In this document: positions 16,763-25,426 of the stretch, piece by piece
How positions within the stretch are numbered: the first letter of the stretch is position 1
How the letters are laid out: each line of letters starts with the position of its first letter
Source: Streptomyces sp. SAT1
GTDB lineage: Bacteria > Actinomycetota > Actinomycetes > Streptomycetales > Streptomycetaceae
NCBI RefSeq assembly: GCF_001654495.1
Contig: NZ_CP015849.1
Coordinates: 1,502,501-1,566,500, forward strand
Length of the DNA stretch: 64,000 nt
Direction: 5' to 3'
The notes under the pieces: model-generated
Seen by the model: the letters and a program-made list of their open reading frames with translations, nothing else
The model's database searches: none
Told to the model about the DNA's origin: nothing
Position numbers and translations under genes: made by a program

Positions 16763-17455
16763 ATGCCTCTGAGCCATCCCCGCCGCTCGGCCCTGTCCGA
16801 GCAGGTCATCGCCGCGTTGCGGAGCCAGATCACCTCCGGGGAGTGGCCGGTCGGCTCCCGCATCCCGACCGAGCCCGAACTGGTCGAGCAGCTCGGCGTG
16901 GCCCGCAACACCGTCCGTGAGGCGGTCCGGGCCCTCGCCCACAACGGTCTGCTGGACATCCGCCAGGGGTCCGGCACCTACGTGGTGGCCACCAGTGAGC
17001 TGGCGGGGGTGATGCAGCGCCGGTTCGCCGGGGCGGATCCCCGGCACTTCGCCGAGCTGCGCTCCACGCTGGAGTCGGCCGCGGCGAAGCTGGCCGCCGA
17101 GCGGCGCGGCGAGAAGGACCTCAAGCAGCTCGACGCCCTGCTGGTGCGGCGCGAGGAGGCCTGGGAGAGCGGCGACGCGGAGGCGTTCGTGGCCGCGGAC
17201 GCGACCTTCCACCTGGCGGTGGTTGCCGCCTCGCACAACGACGTCATGACGGCGATGTACGCCGACCTCGGCGAGGTCACCCGGGACGCGCTGCGCGCGG
17301 ACGTGGGCGCGGAGCTGACCCCGCGGGCGTACATGGACCACGCCCGGCTGGTCGACGCGATCCGCGCGGGCGACGCGGAGGCCGCCGCCGCCGAGGCCGC
17401 GAGCTATCCGTTCCAGTGCGCTCCGGGCCGGTTCGGTCCGCCCGCGCGCGCCTGA
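16763..17455 (+). CDS. GntR/FadR-family transcriptional regulator
   Basis: 230 residues. N-terminal winged HTH (about 8-75): LSEQVIAALRSQITSGEWPVG, PTEPELVEQLGVARNTVREA, DIRQGSGTYVV. C-terminal FCD ligand domain (about 90-220) with its metal-binding residues in ADATFHLAVVAASHN and YMDHARLVDAI. It is divergent from the MFS permease across a 19-base palindrome, so it probably represses that permease and itself until a small carboxylate-like effector binds. Weak AGGTGAGCC precedes the ATG. Confidence 0.94.
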   Translation: MPLSHPRRSALSEQVIAALRSQITSGEWPVGSRIPTEPELVEQLGVARNTVREAVRALAHNGLLDIRQGSGTYVVATSELAGVMQRRFAGADPRHFAELRSTLESAAAKLAAERRGEKDLKQLDALLVRREEAWESGDAEAFVAADATFHLAVVAASHNDVMTAMYADLGEVTRDALRADVGAELTPRAYMDHARLVDAIRAGDAEAAAAEAASYPFQCAPGRFGPPARA

Positions 17456-17526
17456 TCCGCACCGGACCGCACACGCCTGATCCGCACCGGGCGGGCCACC
17501 CGCCGGACGGACGGGCGGGCGACGCG

Positions 17527-17561
17527 GAGGGGCCCGCACCCCTGGCGGGTGCGGGCCCCTC
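17527..17561. terminator. Bidirectional hairpin terminator
   Basis: A perfect fifteen-pair stem (GAGGGGCCCGCACCC, 17527-17541, and its complement at 17547-17561) with loop CTGGC separates convergent gntR and fabI. Confidence 0.85.
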
Positions 17562-17622
17562 GGACGTACAGCGGCCGGTGTGACGGCCGTACGGCGACCG
17601 CCCGGTCCGGTCCGGTCCGGAC

Positions 17623-18390
17623 TCAGGCGCCGATGGCGTGCAGTCCGCCGTCCACGTGGACGATCTCGCCGGTGGTCTTCGGGAACCAGTCGCTCAGCAG
17701 GGCGACGATGCCGCGGCCGGCCGGCTCCGGGTCCTTCAGGTCCCACTCCAGCGGGGAACGGGAGTCCCACACGGCGGCGAGGTCGCTGAAGCCCGGGATG
17801 GACTTGGCGGCCATGGAGCCGAGCGGCCCGGCGGAGACGAGGTTGCAGCGGATGTTCTGCTTGCCCAGGTCCCGCGCGATGTAGCGGCTGGTGGCCTCCA
17901 GGGCGGCCTTGGCCGGGCCCATCCAGTCGTACTGCGGCCAGGCGAACTGCGCGTCGAAGGTGAGGCCGACGACCGAGCCGCCGTTCTGCATCAGCGGCAG
18001 GCAGGCCATGGTCAGCGCCTTCAGGGAGTACGCCGAGACGTGCATGGCCGTGGCGACCGACTCGAACGGCGTGTTCAGGAAGTTGCCGCCGAGCGCGTCC
18101 TGCGGGGCGAAGCCGATGGAGTGCACGACGCCGTCCAGGCCGCCCAGCTCCTCGCCGACGACGTCGGCCAGGCGCGCGAGGTGCTCCTCGTTGGTGACGT
18201 CCAGCTCGATGACCTTGGTGGGCTTCGGCAGCTTCTTGGCGATGCGCTCGGTCAGCGTGGGCCGCGGGAACGCGGTCAGGATGACCTCGGCGCCCTGCTC
18301 CTGGGCCAGCTTCGCGGCGTGGAAGGCGATGGACGCCTCCGTCAGCACACCGGTGATCAGGACGCGCTTGCCCTCGAGAATTCCGCTCAT
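17623..18390 (-). CDS. fabI: Enoyl-[acyl-carrier-protein] reductase (InhA/FabI type)
   Basis: 255 residues, classical SDR fold. The N-terminal MSGILEGKRVLITGVLTE, the DGVVHSIGFAP strand and the catalytic Y154-x6-K161 (YDWMGPAKAALEA) place it in the actinobacterial InhA group. It reduces trans-2-enoyl-ACP with NADH in type II fatty acid synthesis. The gene lies five bases downstream of fabG, so the two reductive steps of elongation are co-transcribed. It ends at a strong bidirectional hairpin. Confidence 0.97.
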   Translation of the reverse strand: MSGILEGKRVLITGVLTEASIAFHAAKLAQEQGAEVILTAFPRPTLTERIAKKLPKPTKVIELDVTNEEHLARLADVVGEELGGLDGVVHSIGFAPQDALGGNFLNTPFESVATAMHVSAYSLKALTMACLPLMQNGGSVVGLTFDAQFAWPQYDWMGPAKAALEATSRYIARDLGKQNIRCNLVSAGPLGSMAAKSIPGFSDLAAVWDSRSPLEWDLKDPEPAGRGIVALLSDWFPKTTGEIVHVDGGLHAIGA

Positions 18391-18395
18391 GGTGT

Positions 18396-19100
18396 TCAGT
18401 GACCCATTCCCAGTCCGCCGTCAACGGGGATGACGGCTCCAGTGATGTACGAGGCGTCGTCCGAGGCGAGGAAGCGCACCGCGGCGGCGATCTCCTCCGG
18501 CTGCGCGTACCGGCCGAGCGGCACCTGCGCCATGATGTTCTCGCGCTGCTCGTCATTGAGCGCCCGGGTCATGTCCGTGTCGACGAAACCGGGGGCGACG
18601 ACGTTGAAGGTGATGTTGCGCGAGCCCAGCTCGCGGGCGAGGGAGCGCGCGAAGCCGACCAGGCCGGCCTTGGAGGCGGCGTAGTTGGCCTGCCCCGCGG
18701 AACCGAGCAGTCCGACGACCGAGGAGATCAGGACGACCCGGCCCTTCTTGGCGCGCAGCATGCCGCGGTTGGCGCGCTTGACGACCCGGAAGGTGCCCGT
18801 GAGGTTGGTGTCGACGACCGTGGCGAAGTCCTCCTCGGTCATGCGCATCAGGAGCTGGTCCTTGGTGACGCCCGCGTTGGCGACCAGGACCTCGACCGTG
18901 CCCTGCTGGGCCTCGATCTCCTTGTAGGCCTGCTCCACCTGCTCGGGGTCGGTGATGTCGCATTTGACCGCGAGGAAGCCGGCCGGCGGCTCCCCGGACC
19001 GGTACGTGATGGCTACGTTGTCACCGGCATCGGCGAACGCGCGGGCGATGGCGAGGCCGATGCCCCGGTTGCCTCCGGTGACGAGAACCGAGCGGCTCAA
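18396..19100 (-). CDS. fabG: 3-oxoacyl-[acyl-carrier-protein] reductase
   Basis: 234-residue SDR. NADP-binding GGNRGIG (9-15), NAG (75-77), and catalytic S127, Y140 and K144 (YAASKAGL). It reduces 3-ketoacyl-ACP in fatty acid synthesis. The start is TTG: no ATG or GTG fits the conserved N-terminus (SRSVLVTGG), and GGAAAGGG stands upstream. First gene of the fabG-fabI unit. Paralogues in polyketide clusters are similar, but coupling to fabI indicates the primary pathway. Confidence 0.96.
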   Translation of the reverse strand: MSRSVLVTGGNRGIGLAIARAFADAGDNVAITYRSGEPPAGFLAVKCDITDPEQVEQAYKEIEAQQGTVEVLVANAGVTKDQLLMRMTEEDFATVVDTNLTGTFRVVKRANRGMLRAKKGRVVLISSVVGLLGSAGQANYAASKAGLVGFARSLARELGSRNITFNVVAPGFVDTDMTRALNDEQRENIMAQVPLGRYAQPEEIAAAVRFLASDDASYITGAVIPVDGGLGMGH

Positions 19101-19369
19101 CGGATCACCCTTTCCTAGCGGTCTCTATCGTTCCGACAGCACACCCGCGCCCCGCCGACGACGGGCGGCGGCAGGCGATGACAGGCGGCTTCATCCGAAA
19201 ACCTATCGGTAGGGCCGCTACGGCGGACAATCGGGCACCGACAGTGGCAGGGGGGCCGCTCTGTCGAGTCCCTACAGAAAGCGGCGGACTCGACCGGCAA
19301 ACGTGTGGTCCGCGGCGCCGCCCGCGCGACATGATCGGTCCGACAGGCGACGAGAGCAGGGAGACCCCC

Positions 19370-20893
19370 GTGCCACATACGATCGACGAGGCCTTCACCG
19401 CCCTTCCGCTGCGCGCGCTGGCCGACGCCGCCCTCGCACGCGCGCGTGCGCTGGGCGCGGAGCACGCGGACTTCCGGTGCGAGCGGGTGCGCAGCGCGTC
19501 CCGGCGGCTGCGGGACGCGCGGCCGGCCGGGGCGTCGGACACCACCGACCTGGGGTACGCGGTGCGGGTGGTGCACGGCGGGGCGTGGGGCTTCGCGTCC
19601 GGCGTGGACCTGAGCATGGACGCCGCCGCCAAGGTCGCCTCGCAGGCGGTGGAGATGGCGAAGCTGTCCGCGCGGGTGATCGCCGCGGCCGGTTCCGAGG
19701 AGCGGGTGGAGCTGGCGGCGGAGCCCGTGCACGCCGAGCGGACCTGGGTGTCCTCGTACGAGATCGACCCCTTCGCGGTGCCGGACGAGGAGAAGTCGGC
19801 GCTGCTGGCCGACTGGAGCGCGCGGCTGCTCGCGGCGGACGGCGTGGACCATGTGGACGCCTCGCTGGTGGCCGTGCACGAGAACAAGTTCTATGCCGAC
19901 ACCGCGGGCACCGTGACCACGCAGCAGCGGGTGCGGCTGCATCCGCAGCTGACGGCCGTGTCGGTGGACGCCGCCAGCGGGGAGTTCGACTCGATGCGGA
20001 CGCTGGCGCCGCCGGTGGGCCGCGGCTGGGAGTATCTGACCGGGACCGGCTGGGACTGGGCGGACGAGCTGGAGCGGATCCCCGCCCTGCTCGCCGAGAA
20101 GATGCGGGCGCCGAGTGTCGAGGCGGGCGTCTACGACCTGGTCGTCGACCCGTCCAACCTGTGGCTGACCATCCACGAGTCCGTCGGGCACGCCACCGAG
20201 CTGGACCGGGCGCTCGGCTACGAGGCCGCCTACGCCGGCACCTCCTTCGCCACCTTCGACCGGCTCGGCAAGCTGCGCTACGGCTCCGAGCTGATGAACG
20301 TCACCGGTGACCGCACCGCCGAGCACGGCCTGGCCACCGTCGGCTACGACGACGAGGGGGTCGCCGCGCAGTCCTGGGACCTGGTGAAGGACGGGACGCT
20401 GGTGGGCTACCAGCTGGACCGCAGGATCGCGCGGCTGACCGGGTTCGAGCGGTCCAACGGCTGCGCGTACGCCGACTCCCCCGGGCACGTCCCGGTGCAG
20501 CGCATGGCGAACGTGTCGCTGCGCCCGGACCCGGCGGGCATGTCGACGGAGGACCTGATCGGCGGCGTCGAGCGGGGCATCTACGTGGTCGGGGACCGGT
20601 CGTGGTCGATCGACATGCAGCGCTACAACTTCCAGTTCACCGGGCAGCGGTTCTTCCGGATCGAGAACGGGCGGCTGGCCGGGCAGCTGCGGGACGTGGC
20701 CTACCAGGCGACCACCACCGACTTCTGGGGGTCCATGGCCGCGGTGGGCGGGCCGCAGACGTACGTCCTGGGCGGCGCCTTCAACTGCGGCAAGGCCCAG
20801 CCGGGCCAGATCGCGGCCGTCTCCCACGGCTGCCCCTCGGCCCTCTTCAAGGGCGTCAACATCCTGAACACCACCCAGGAGGCCGGTCGATGA
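19370..20893 (+). CDS. tldD: TldD-type metallopeptidase
   Basis: 507 residues. Carries the zinc motif HESVGH (HExxxH) within WLTIHESVGHATELD, followed by the GYEAAYAGTSFAT region, and FNCGKAQPGQ near the C-terminus, all typical of TldD. With PmbA (TldE) it forms a heterodimeric protease that degrades or matures unstructured peptides, including RiPP precursors. GTG at 19370 is favoured by the conserved PHTIDEAFTALPLRALADAAL N-terminus; ATG at 19331 is an in-frame alternative. The stop overlaps an ATG at 20890. Confidence 0.95.
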   Translation: MPHTIDEAFTALPLRALADAALARARALGAEHADFRCERVRSASRRLRDARPAGASDTTDLGYAVRVVHGGAWGFASGVDLSMDAAAKVASQAVEMAKLSARVIAAAGSEERVELAAEPVHAERTWVSSYEIDPFAVPDEEKSALLADWSARLLAADGVDHVDASLVAVHENKFYADTAGTVTTQQRVRLHPQLTAVSVDAASGEFDSMRTLAPPVGRGWEYLTGTGWDWADELERIPALLAEKMRAPSVEAGVYDLVVDPSNLWLTIHESVGHATELDRALGYEAAYAGTSFATFDRLGKLRYGSELMNVTGDRTAEHGLATVGYDDEGVAAQSWDLVKDGTLVGYQLDRRIARLTGFERSNGCAYADSPGHVPVQRMANVSLRPDPAGMSTEDLIGGVERGIYVVGDRSWSIDMQRYNFQFTGQRFFRIENGRLAGQLRDVAYQATTTDFWGSMAAVGGPQTYVLGGAFNCGKAQPGQIAAVSHGCPSALFKGVNILNTTQEAGR

Positions 20894-20980
20894 ACGCCGA
20901 CCGCACCACCTGCCGGGGGTCCGGGGGTCGCCCCCCCGGGCAAGCACAGCCTGAACACCACCCAGGAGGCCGGCCGATGA
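20863..20980. repeat. Duplicated junction between tldD and pmbA with internal hairpin
   Basis: The segment CCTGAACACCACCCAGGAGG plus CCGGyCGATGA occurs twice, ending at 20893 and 20980, 87 bases apart. Between the copies lies a CCGGGGGTCGCCCCCCCGG hairpin-like stretch. Each copy carries a ribosome site and an ATG in the same frame. Confidence 0.85.
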
Positions 20981-22371
20981 GCCCGCGTACGAGCAAGCCG
21001 CACGAGATCGTCGAGCGGGCCCTGGCCCTGTCCCGGGCCGACGGGTGCGTGGTCATCGCGGACGAGGAGTCGAGCGCCAATCTGCGCTGGGCGGGCAACG
21101 CGCTCACCACGAACGGTGTCACGCGCGGGCGCACGCTCACCGTCGTCGCCACGGTCGACGGCCGGGAGGGCACCGCCTCGGGTGTCGTGTCACGGTCGGC
21201 CGTCACCGCGGACGAGCTGGAGCCGCTGGTGCGGGCCGCCGAGGCCGCCGCCCGCGCGGCCGGGCCCGCCGAGGACGCGCAGCCGCTGGTCGCGGACGTG
21301 CCGGTGGCCGCCGACTTCACCGAGGCGCCCGCCGAGACCTCCTCGGCGGTGTTCGCGGACTTCGCGCCCGCCCTCGGGGAGTCGTTCGCCCGCGCGCGTG
21401 CCGGTGGCCGCGAGCTGTACGGCTTCGCCAGCCACGAGCTGGTGTCCACCTACCTGGGCACGTCGACGGGGCTGCGGCTGCGGCACGACCAGCCCAGCGG
21501 CACGCTGGAGCTGAACGCCAAGAGCCCCGACCGTACGCGCTCGGCCTGGACGGGCCGGGCCACCCGGGACTTCAAGGACGTCGACCCGGCGGCGCTCGAC
21601 GCGGAGCTGGCCGTACGGCTCGGCTGGGCGCAGCGGCGCGTGGAGCTGCCCGCGGGGCGCTACGAGACGCTGCTGCCGCCGACCGCGGTCGCCGACCTGC
21701 TCATCTACCAGATCTGGTCCGCGTCGGGCCGGGACGCCGCCGAGGGGCGGACCGTGTTCTCCCGGCCCGGCGGCGGCACCCGGATCGGTGACCGGCTCAG
21801 CGAACTGCCGCTGACCCTGCGCAGCGATCCGGCCGAGCCGGGCCTCCAGTGCGCGCCCTTCGTCGTCGCGCACTCCTCCGGCGGCGACCAGTCGGTGTTC
21901 GACAACGGGCTGCCGGTACGGCCGGTGCGCTGGATCGGCGACGGGCACCTGGAGCATCTGCTGACCACCCGGCACAGCGCGGGCCTGACCGGGCTGCCCG
22001 TGGCGCCGTCGGCCGGGAACCTGATCCTGGACGGCGGCGGGGACCGCTCGCTGGAGGAGATGGTCGCCGGGACTGCGCGCGGCCTGCTGCTGACCTGCCT
22101 GTGGTACATCCGCGAGGTGGACCCGGCGACGCTGCTGCTGACGGGGCTGACCCGGGACGGCGTGTACCTGGTCGAGGACGGCGAGGTGACGGGCGAGGTC
22201 AACAACTTCCGGTTCAACGAGTCGCCGGTGGACCTGCTGGGCCGGGCGACGGAGGCCGGGCGCACCGAGCGGACGCTGCCGCGGGAGTGGGGCGACTGGT
22301 TCACCCGGGCCGCCATGCCGCCGCTGCGCGTCCCGGATTTCAACATGAGCTCTGTCAGTCAGGGCGTATAA
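20977..22371 (+). CDS. pmbA: PmbA/TldE-type metallopeptidase subunit
   Basis: 464 residues, partner of TldD; lacks the HExxxH motif, as is normal for the PmbA/TldE half. Conserved features include DLLIYQIWSASGRDAAEGRTVF and the GEVNNFRFNESPVDLL end region. AGGAGG lies seven bases before the ATG at 20977. A second in-frame ATG at 20890 overlaps the tldD stop and would add 29 residues (MNADRTTCRGSGG...), reflecting a duplication of the junction; the shorter form matches the family N-terminus. Confidence 0.93.
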   Translation: MSPRTSKPHEIVERALALSRADGCVVIADEESSANLRWAGNALTTNGVTRGRTLTVVATVDGREGTASGVVSRSAVTADELEPLVRAAEAAARAAGPAEDAQPLVADVPVAADFTEAPAETSSAVFADFAPALGESFARARAGGRELYGFASHELVSTYLGTSTGLRLRHDQPSGTLELNAKSPDRTRSAWTGRATRDFKDVDPAALDAELAVRLGWAQRRVELPAGRYETLLPPTAVADLLIYQIWSASGRDAAEGRTVFSRPGGGTRIGDRLSELPLTLRSDPAEPGLQCAPFVVAHSSGGDQSVFDNGLPVRPVRWIGDGHLEHLLTTRHSAGLTGLPVAPSAGNLILDGGGDRSLEEMVAGTARGLLLTCLWYIREVDPATLLLTGLTRDGVYLVEDGEVTGEVNNFRFNESPVDLLGRATEAGRTERTLPREWGDWFTRAAMPPLRVPDFNMSSVSQGV

Positions 22372-22438
22372 CCTCGTAGGCGGCTGTCACCCGACCGCCG
22401 GGGACGCGGTGCGCCGGCCAGCGGTGCCACCGGCCGCG

Positions 22439-22474
22439 CAGCACATCATCTACGAGCAGCACATCATCTAGGAG
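22439..22474 (+). repeat. Tandem 18-bp repeat creating the tyrS ribosome site
   Basis: CAGCACATCATCTACGAG (22439-22456) is followed by CAGCACATCATCTAGGAG (22457-22474). One base change in the second copy makes the AGGAG that precedes the tyrS GTG. Confidence 0.85.
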
Positions 22475-22485
22475 ACACGAGAACC

Positions 22486-23754
22486 GTGACGGACATCGTC
22501 GACGAGCTGAAGTGGCGTGGGCTGTTCGCCCTGTCCACCGACGAGGACGCTTTGCGCAAGGCGCTCGCGGACGGTCCCGTCACGTTCTATTGCGGCTTCG
22601 ACCCGACCGCGCCGTCGCTGCACGTGGGGCATCTGGTGCAGGTGCTCACCGTGCGCAGGCTCCAGCAGGCCGGACACCGGCCGCTGGCCCTGGTCGGCGG
22701 CGCGACCGGCCTGATCGGCGACCCCCGCCCGACCGCCGAGCGCACGCTGAACTCGCCGGAGACGGTGGCCGGCTGGGTGCAGAAGCTGCGCCGCCAGATC
22801 GAGCCGTTCCTGTCCTTCGAGGGCGAGAACGCCGCGGTCATGGTGAACAACCTGGACTGGACCGAGGGCCTGTCCGCGATCGAGTTCCTGCGGGACATCG
22901 GCAAGCACTTCCGGGTCAACAAGATGCTGACGAAGGACTCGGTGGCCCGCCGTCTGGAGTCCGACCAGGGCATCAGCTACACCGAGTTCAGCTACCAGCT
23001 CCTCCAGGGCATGGACTTCCTCCAGCTCTACCGGCGCCACGGCTGCACGCTCCAGCAGGGCGGCAGCGACCAGTGGGGCAACCTCACGGCGGGCCTGGAC
23101 CTGATCCACCGGCTGGAGCCGGAGGCGAGCGTGCACGCGCTGGCGACGCCGCTGATGACCAAGGCGGACGGCACCAAGTTCGGCAAGACCGAGGGCGGCG
23201 CCGTCTGGCTGGACCCGGAGCTGACCACGCCGTACGCGTTCTACCAGTTCTGGCTGAACGTGGACGACCGGGACATCTCCAAGTACTCGCGGATCCTGTC
23301 CTTCCGCTCCCGGGCCGAGCTGGAGGAGCTGGAGCGGCAGACCGAGGAGCGGCCGCAGGCGCGGGCCGCGCAGCGGGCGCTGGCCGAGGAGCTGACGACG
23401 CTGGTGCACGGCGCCGACCAGACGGCCGCCGTGATCGCCGCGTCCAGGGCGCTGTTCGGCCAGGGCGAGCTGGCGGAGCTGGACGAGCGGACGCTGACCG
23501 CGGCGCTGTCCGAGGTGCCGCACATCGAGGTCGCCGAGCCGGCCCAGGTCGTCGACCTGTTCGCCGAGGTCGGCCTGGTGCCCAGCAAGTCGGCCGCCCG
23601 CCGCACGGTCAAGGAGGGCGGCGCCTACGTGAACAACGTGAAGATCACCGCCGAGGACGCCGTGCCGTCCCGCGAGGACCTGCTGCACGGCCGGTGGCTG
23701 GTGCTGCGCCGGGGCAAGAAGAACCTGGCCGCGGTCGAGGTCACCGGGGGCTGA
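22486..23754 (+). CDS. tyrS: Tyrosyl-tRNA synthetase
   Basis: 422 residues, class I synthetase. HVGH (46-49) in [15 protein letters not shown] is the HIGH motif and KFGKT (231-235) is the KMSKS equivalent; QGSDQWGN recognises tyrosine. The C-terminal 65 residues form an S4-like RNA-binding domain ([17 protein letters not shown]). Charges tRNA-Tyr in the cytoplasm. GTG start with AGGAG eleven bases upstream. No T-box is visible upstream. Ends at a long hairpin shared with the convergent GlsB-like gene. Confidence 0.97.
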   Translation: MTDIVDELKWRGLFALSTDEDALRKALADGPVTFYCGFDPTAPSLHVGHLVQVLTVRRLQQAGHRPLALVGGATGLIGDPRPTAERTLNSPETVAGWVQKLRRQIEPFLSFEGENAAVMVNNLDWTEGLSAIEFLRDIGKHFRVNKMLTKDSVARRLESDQGISYTEFSYQLLQGMDFLQLYRRHGCTLQQGGSDQWGNLTAGLDLIHRLEPEASVHALATPLMTKADGTKFGKTEGGAVWLDPELTTPYAFYQFWLNVDDRDISKYSRILSFRSRAELEELERQTEERPQARAAQRALAEELTTLVHGADQTAAVIAASRALFGQGELAELDERTLTAALSEVPHIEVAEPAQVVDLFAEVGLVPSKSAARRTVKEGGAYVNNVKITAEDAVPSREDLLHGRWLVLRRGKKNLAAVEVTGG

Positions 23755-23771
23755 CGGGCGAACGTGCCGCG

Positions 23772-23810
23772 GGGGCGGTTCCCCGGACCTCGGGTCCCGG
23801 GAACCGCCCC
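23772..23810. terminator. Bidirectional hairpin terminator
   Basis: GGGGCGGTTCCC (23772-23783) pairs with GGGAACCGCCCC (23799-23810) between convergent tyrS and the GlsB/YmgE-family gene. Confidence 0.85.
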
Positions 23811-23817
23811 GCGCGTC

Positions 23818-24105
23818 TCACGCCCGTTCGCGGCGCCGGTGCTTGTTGCCCCACAGCGCCATGTACAGCATGTCGCCGACGAAGACGATGATGATCGCGG
23901 CGACGAGCTGGAAGATGTGCCGGGTCCAGTCGATGCCGCGGGTGGACGCGACACCGGCCGCCCGTGCGACCGCGTTGCCCGCGATGGCGCCGAGCATGCC
24001 GAAGATGGTGGTCAGCCAGAGCGGACTGTGCTGCTTTCCGGGAATGACCGCCTTGGCGATCAGGCCGAGCACGAAACCCACGATGATCGCCCACAACCAG
24101 CCCAT
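23818..24105 (-). CDS. GlsB/YeaQ/YmgE-family membrane protein
   Basis: 95 residues, three membrane helices: MGWLWAIIVGFVLGLIAKAV, LWLTTIFGMLGAIAGNAVA and FQLVAAIIIVFVGDMLYMAL, with the family PGKQHSP loop between the first two. Members are small stress-linked inner-membrane proteins (transglycosylase-associated family by old naming) without a proven activity. GAGGAGG precedes the ATG. Confidence 0.92.
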   Translation of the reverse strand: MGWLWAIIVGFVLGLIAKAVIPGKQHSPLWLTTIFGMLGAIAGNAVARAAGVASTRGIDWTRHIFQLVAAIIIVFVGDMLYMALWGNKHRRRERA

Positions 24106-24346
24106 GGCTGCCTCCTCGTCCCGCTCGACATGAGCATCACCGCCAGTGTCGGCCGGTCCACCCTGCGGCGCACCTCGAACACCGCCGCCCGGGTCGTTCG
24201 CGCAGGCAGAAGGGCGCCCCGGCCTCGTCGGCGCGGTGCCCGCGGCGTACCGTGGACGTCGAGGAAGTGCGGGCCGGTGTCCCCGACCGGCCGGGAGCCG
24301 GAACGGGCCGGGGGACTGTCCGATGCGGGCGAATGGTGGAAATGCG

Positions 24347-24916
24347 ATGCGCAAGCAGCATGGCGGTGGCGGCGCCGAGGTGTTCCGGATCACGGGAGCC
24401 CGCACGGGCCTCCAGGAGGACGTGCGCGGCCGGCAGCGCCGGTACGTCATCTCCATGGCGGTCCGTACGGTGGCGGTTCTGCTCGCGGTGGTGCTGTGGG
24501 ACGTCCAGCGGTACGTGGCGATCGTGGCCCTGGTGCTCGGCGCGGCGCTGCCCTACATCGCCGTGGTGATCGCCAACGCCGGGCGGGAGAACGCGCCGCG
24601 GCTGCCGTCGACGTTCGTGACCGCACCGCTGAAGCCGATGATCTCGCCGCCGCGCACGGCGCAGGACGGCGGACGGGACAGCGCCCAGGACGGCACTCGG
24701 AGCGGCACCCGGGGCGGCACCCGGGGCGGCGCACGCGACAGCGCTCAGGGCGGCACGCGGAGCGGCACCGGGGACGGCGCGGGCGGTGGTCCGCGGGACG
24801 GCGCGCACGGCGCCTTCGGGAGCGACGACTTGACGCAGTCCGCCGCCGGGGACACGGCGCGTGATCCGGCGGCGGGCGCGGCCGGATCCGCGCGGGAGCA
24901 CCGCGACGGGCTGTGA
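24347..24916 (+). CDS. DUF3099 membrane protein with repeat-rich tail
   Basis: 189 residues. Residues 8-85 match DUF3099: EVFRITGARTGLQEDVRGRQ, RRYVISMAVRT and two membrane helices. From about residue 105 the tail is built from GGTRSGTRGG, GGARDSAQGG and similar units, encoded by an iterated GGCACCCGGGGC/GGCACGCGGAGC repeat (about 24660-24790) that looks recently expanded. GGTGG before the ATG at 24347; an in-frame ATG at 24323 is possible. Function unknown. Confidence 0.85.
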   Translation: MRKQHGGGGAEVFRITGARTGLQEDVRGRQRRYVISMAVRTVAVLLAVVLWDVQRYVAIVALVLGAALPYIAVVIANAGRENAPRLPSTFVTAPLKPMISPPRTAQDGGRDSAQDGTRSGTRGGTRGGARDSAQGGTRSGTGDGAGGGPRDGAHGAFGSDDLTQSAAGDTARDPAAGAAGSAREHRDGL

Positions 24917-25138
24917 CCGGCGGCGTTCCCCGACGGGCGGGCCGGGAGGTGGTCCGTTTCAGGCGAATCTCAATAAATGCTCAAGATCAATCGTGTTGTT
25001 CCGGTCCCGGGCGACGGGTCTCCCGTGACATACTTCGTACGCGCTCCGCATCCCCCGTCGGAGCGACGGACCGACGCCGGGCAGCTCCCCCCGTGGCTGC
25101 TCGGCGTCGCCTTGTGTGCAGTGGCTGTGAGACGAACT

Positions 25139-25360
25139 GTGAGTGACGAGACCGCCCCGATCTGCTCCGCCAAGGGCTGCCGTGCCGCCGCCGTGTGGGT
25201 GCTGGCCTGGAACAATCCGAAGATCCACACGCCGGAGCGGCGCAAGACCTGGCTGGCGTGCGAGGAGCACCGGGAGCATCTGTCGCAGTTCCTCGGTGTG
25301 CGCGGGTTCCTGAAGGACGTGGTCGCGCTGGCCGAGTGGCAGGCGGCGCACGAGAGCTGA
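25139..25360 (+). CDS. Small conserved protein with a C/H metal-site pattern
   Basis: 73 residues, VSDETAPICSAKGCRAAA then VWVLAWNNPKIHTPERRK, TWLACEEHREHLSQFL. The spacing C-x4-C and C-x2-H suggests a small zinc-bound or redox protein; Streptomyces homologues begin at the same residue. GTG start with GAGACGA upstream. The preceding 180 bases include an AT-richer patch (24957-25000) that probably contains its promoter. Convergent with moaA. No function can be named. Confidence 0.8.
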   Translation: MSDETAPICSAKGCRAAAVWVLAWNNPKIHTPERRKTWLACEEHREHLSQFLGVRGFLKDVVALAEWQAAHES

Positions 25361-25426
25361 GCCCTTCGGCTCCCTCCGGGCTCCCCCTGAGGCCCTGCGG
25401 CGGGCGGGCTGTGCGGTCCGGCCCGG

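Noticed and set aside
22372..22485. T-box leader for tyrS
   Set aside because: No T-box sequence (TGGnACC-type) and too short a spacer; just an 18-bp tandem repeat.
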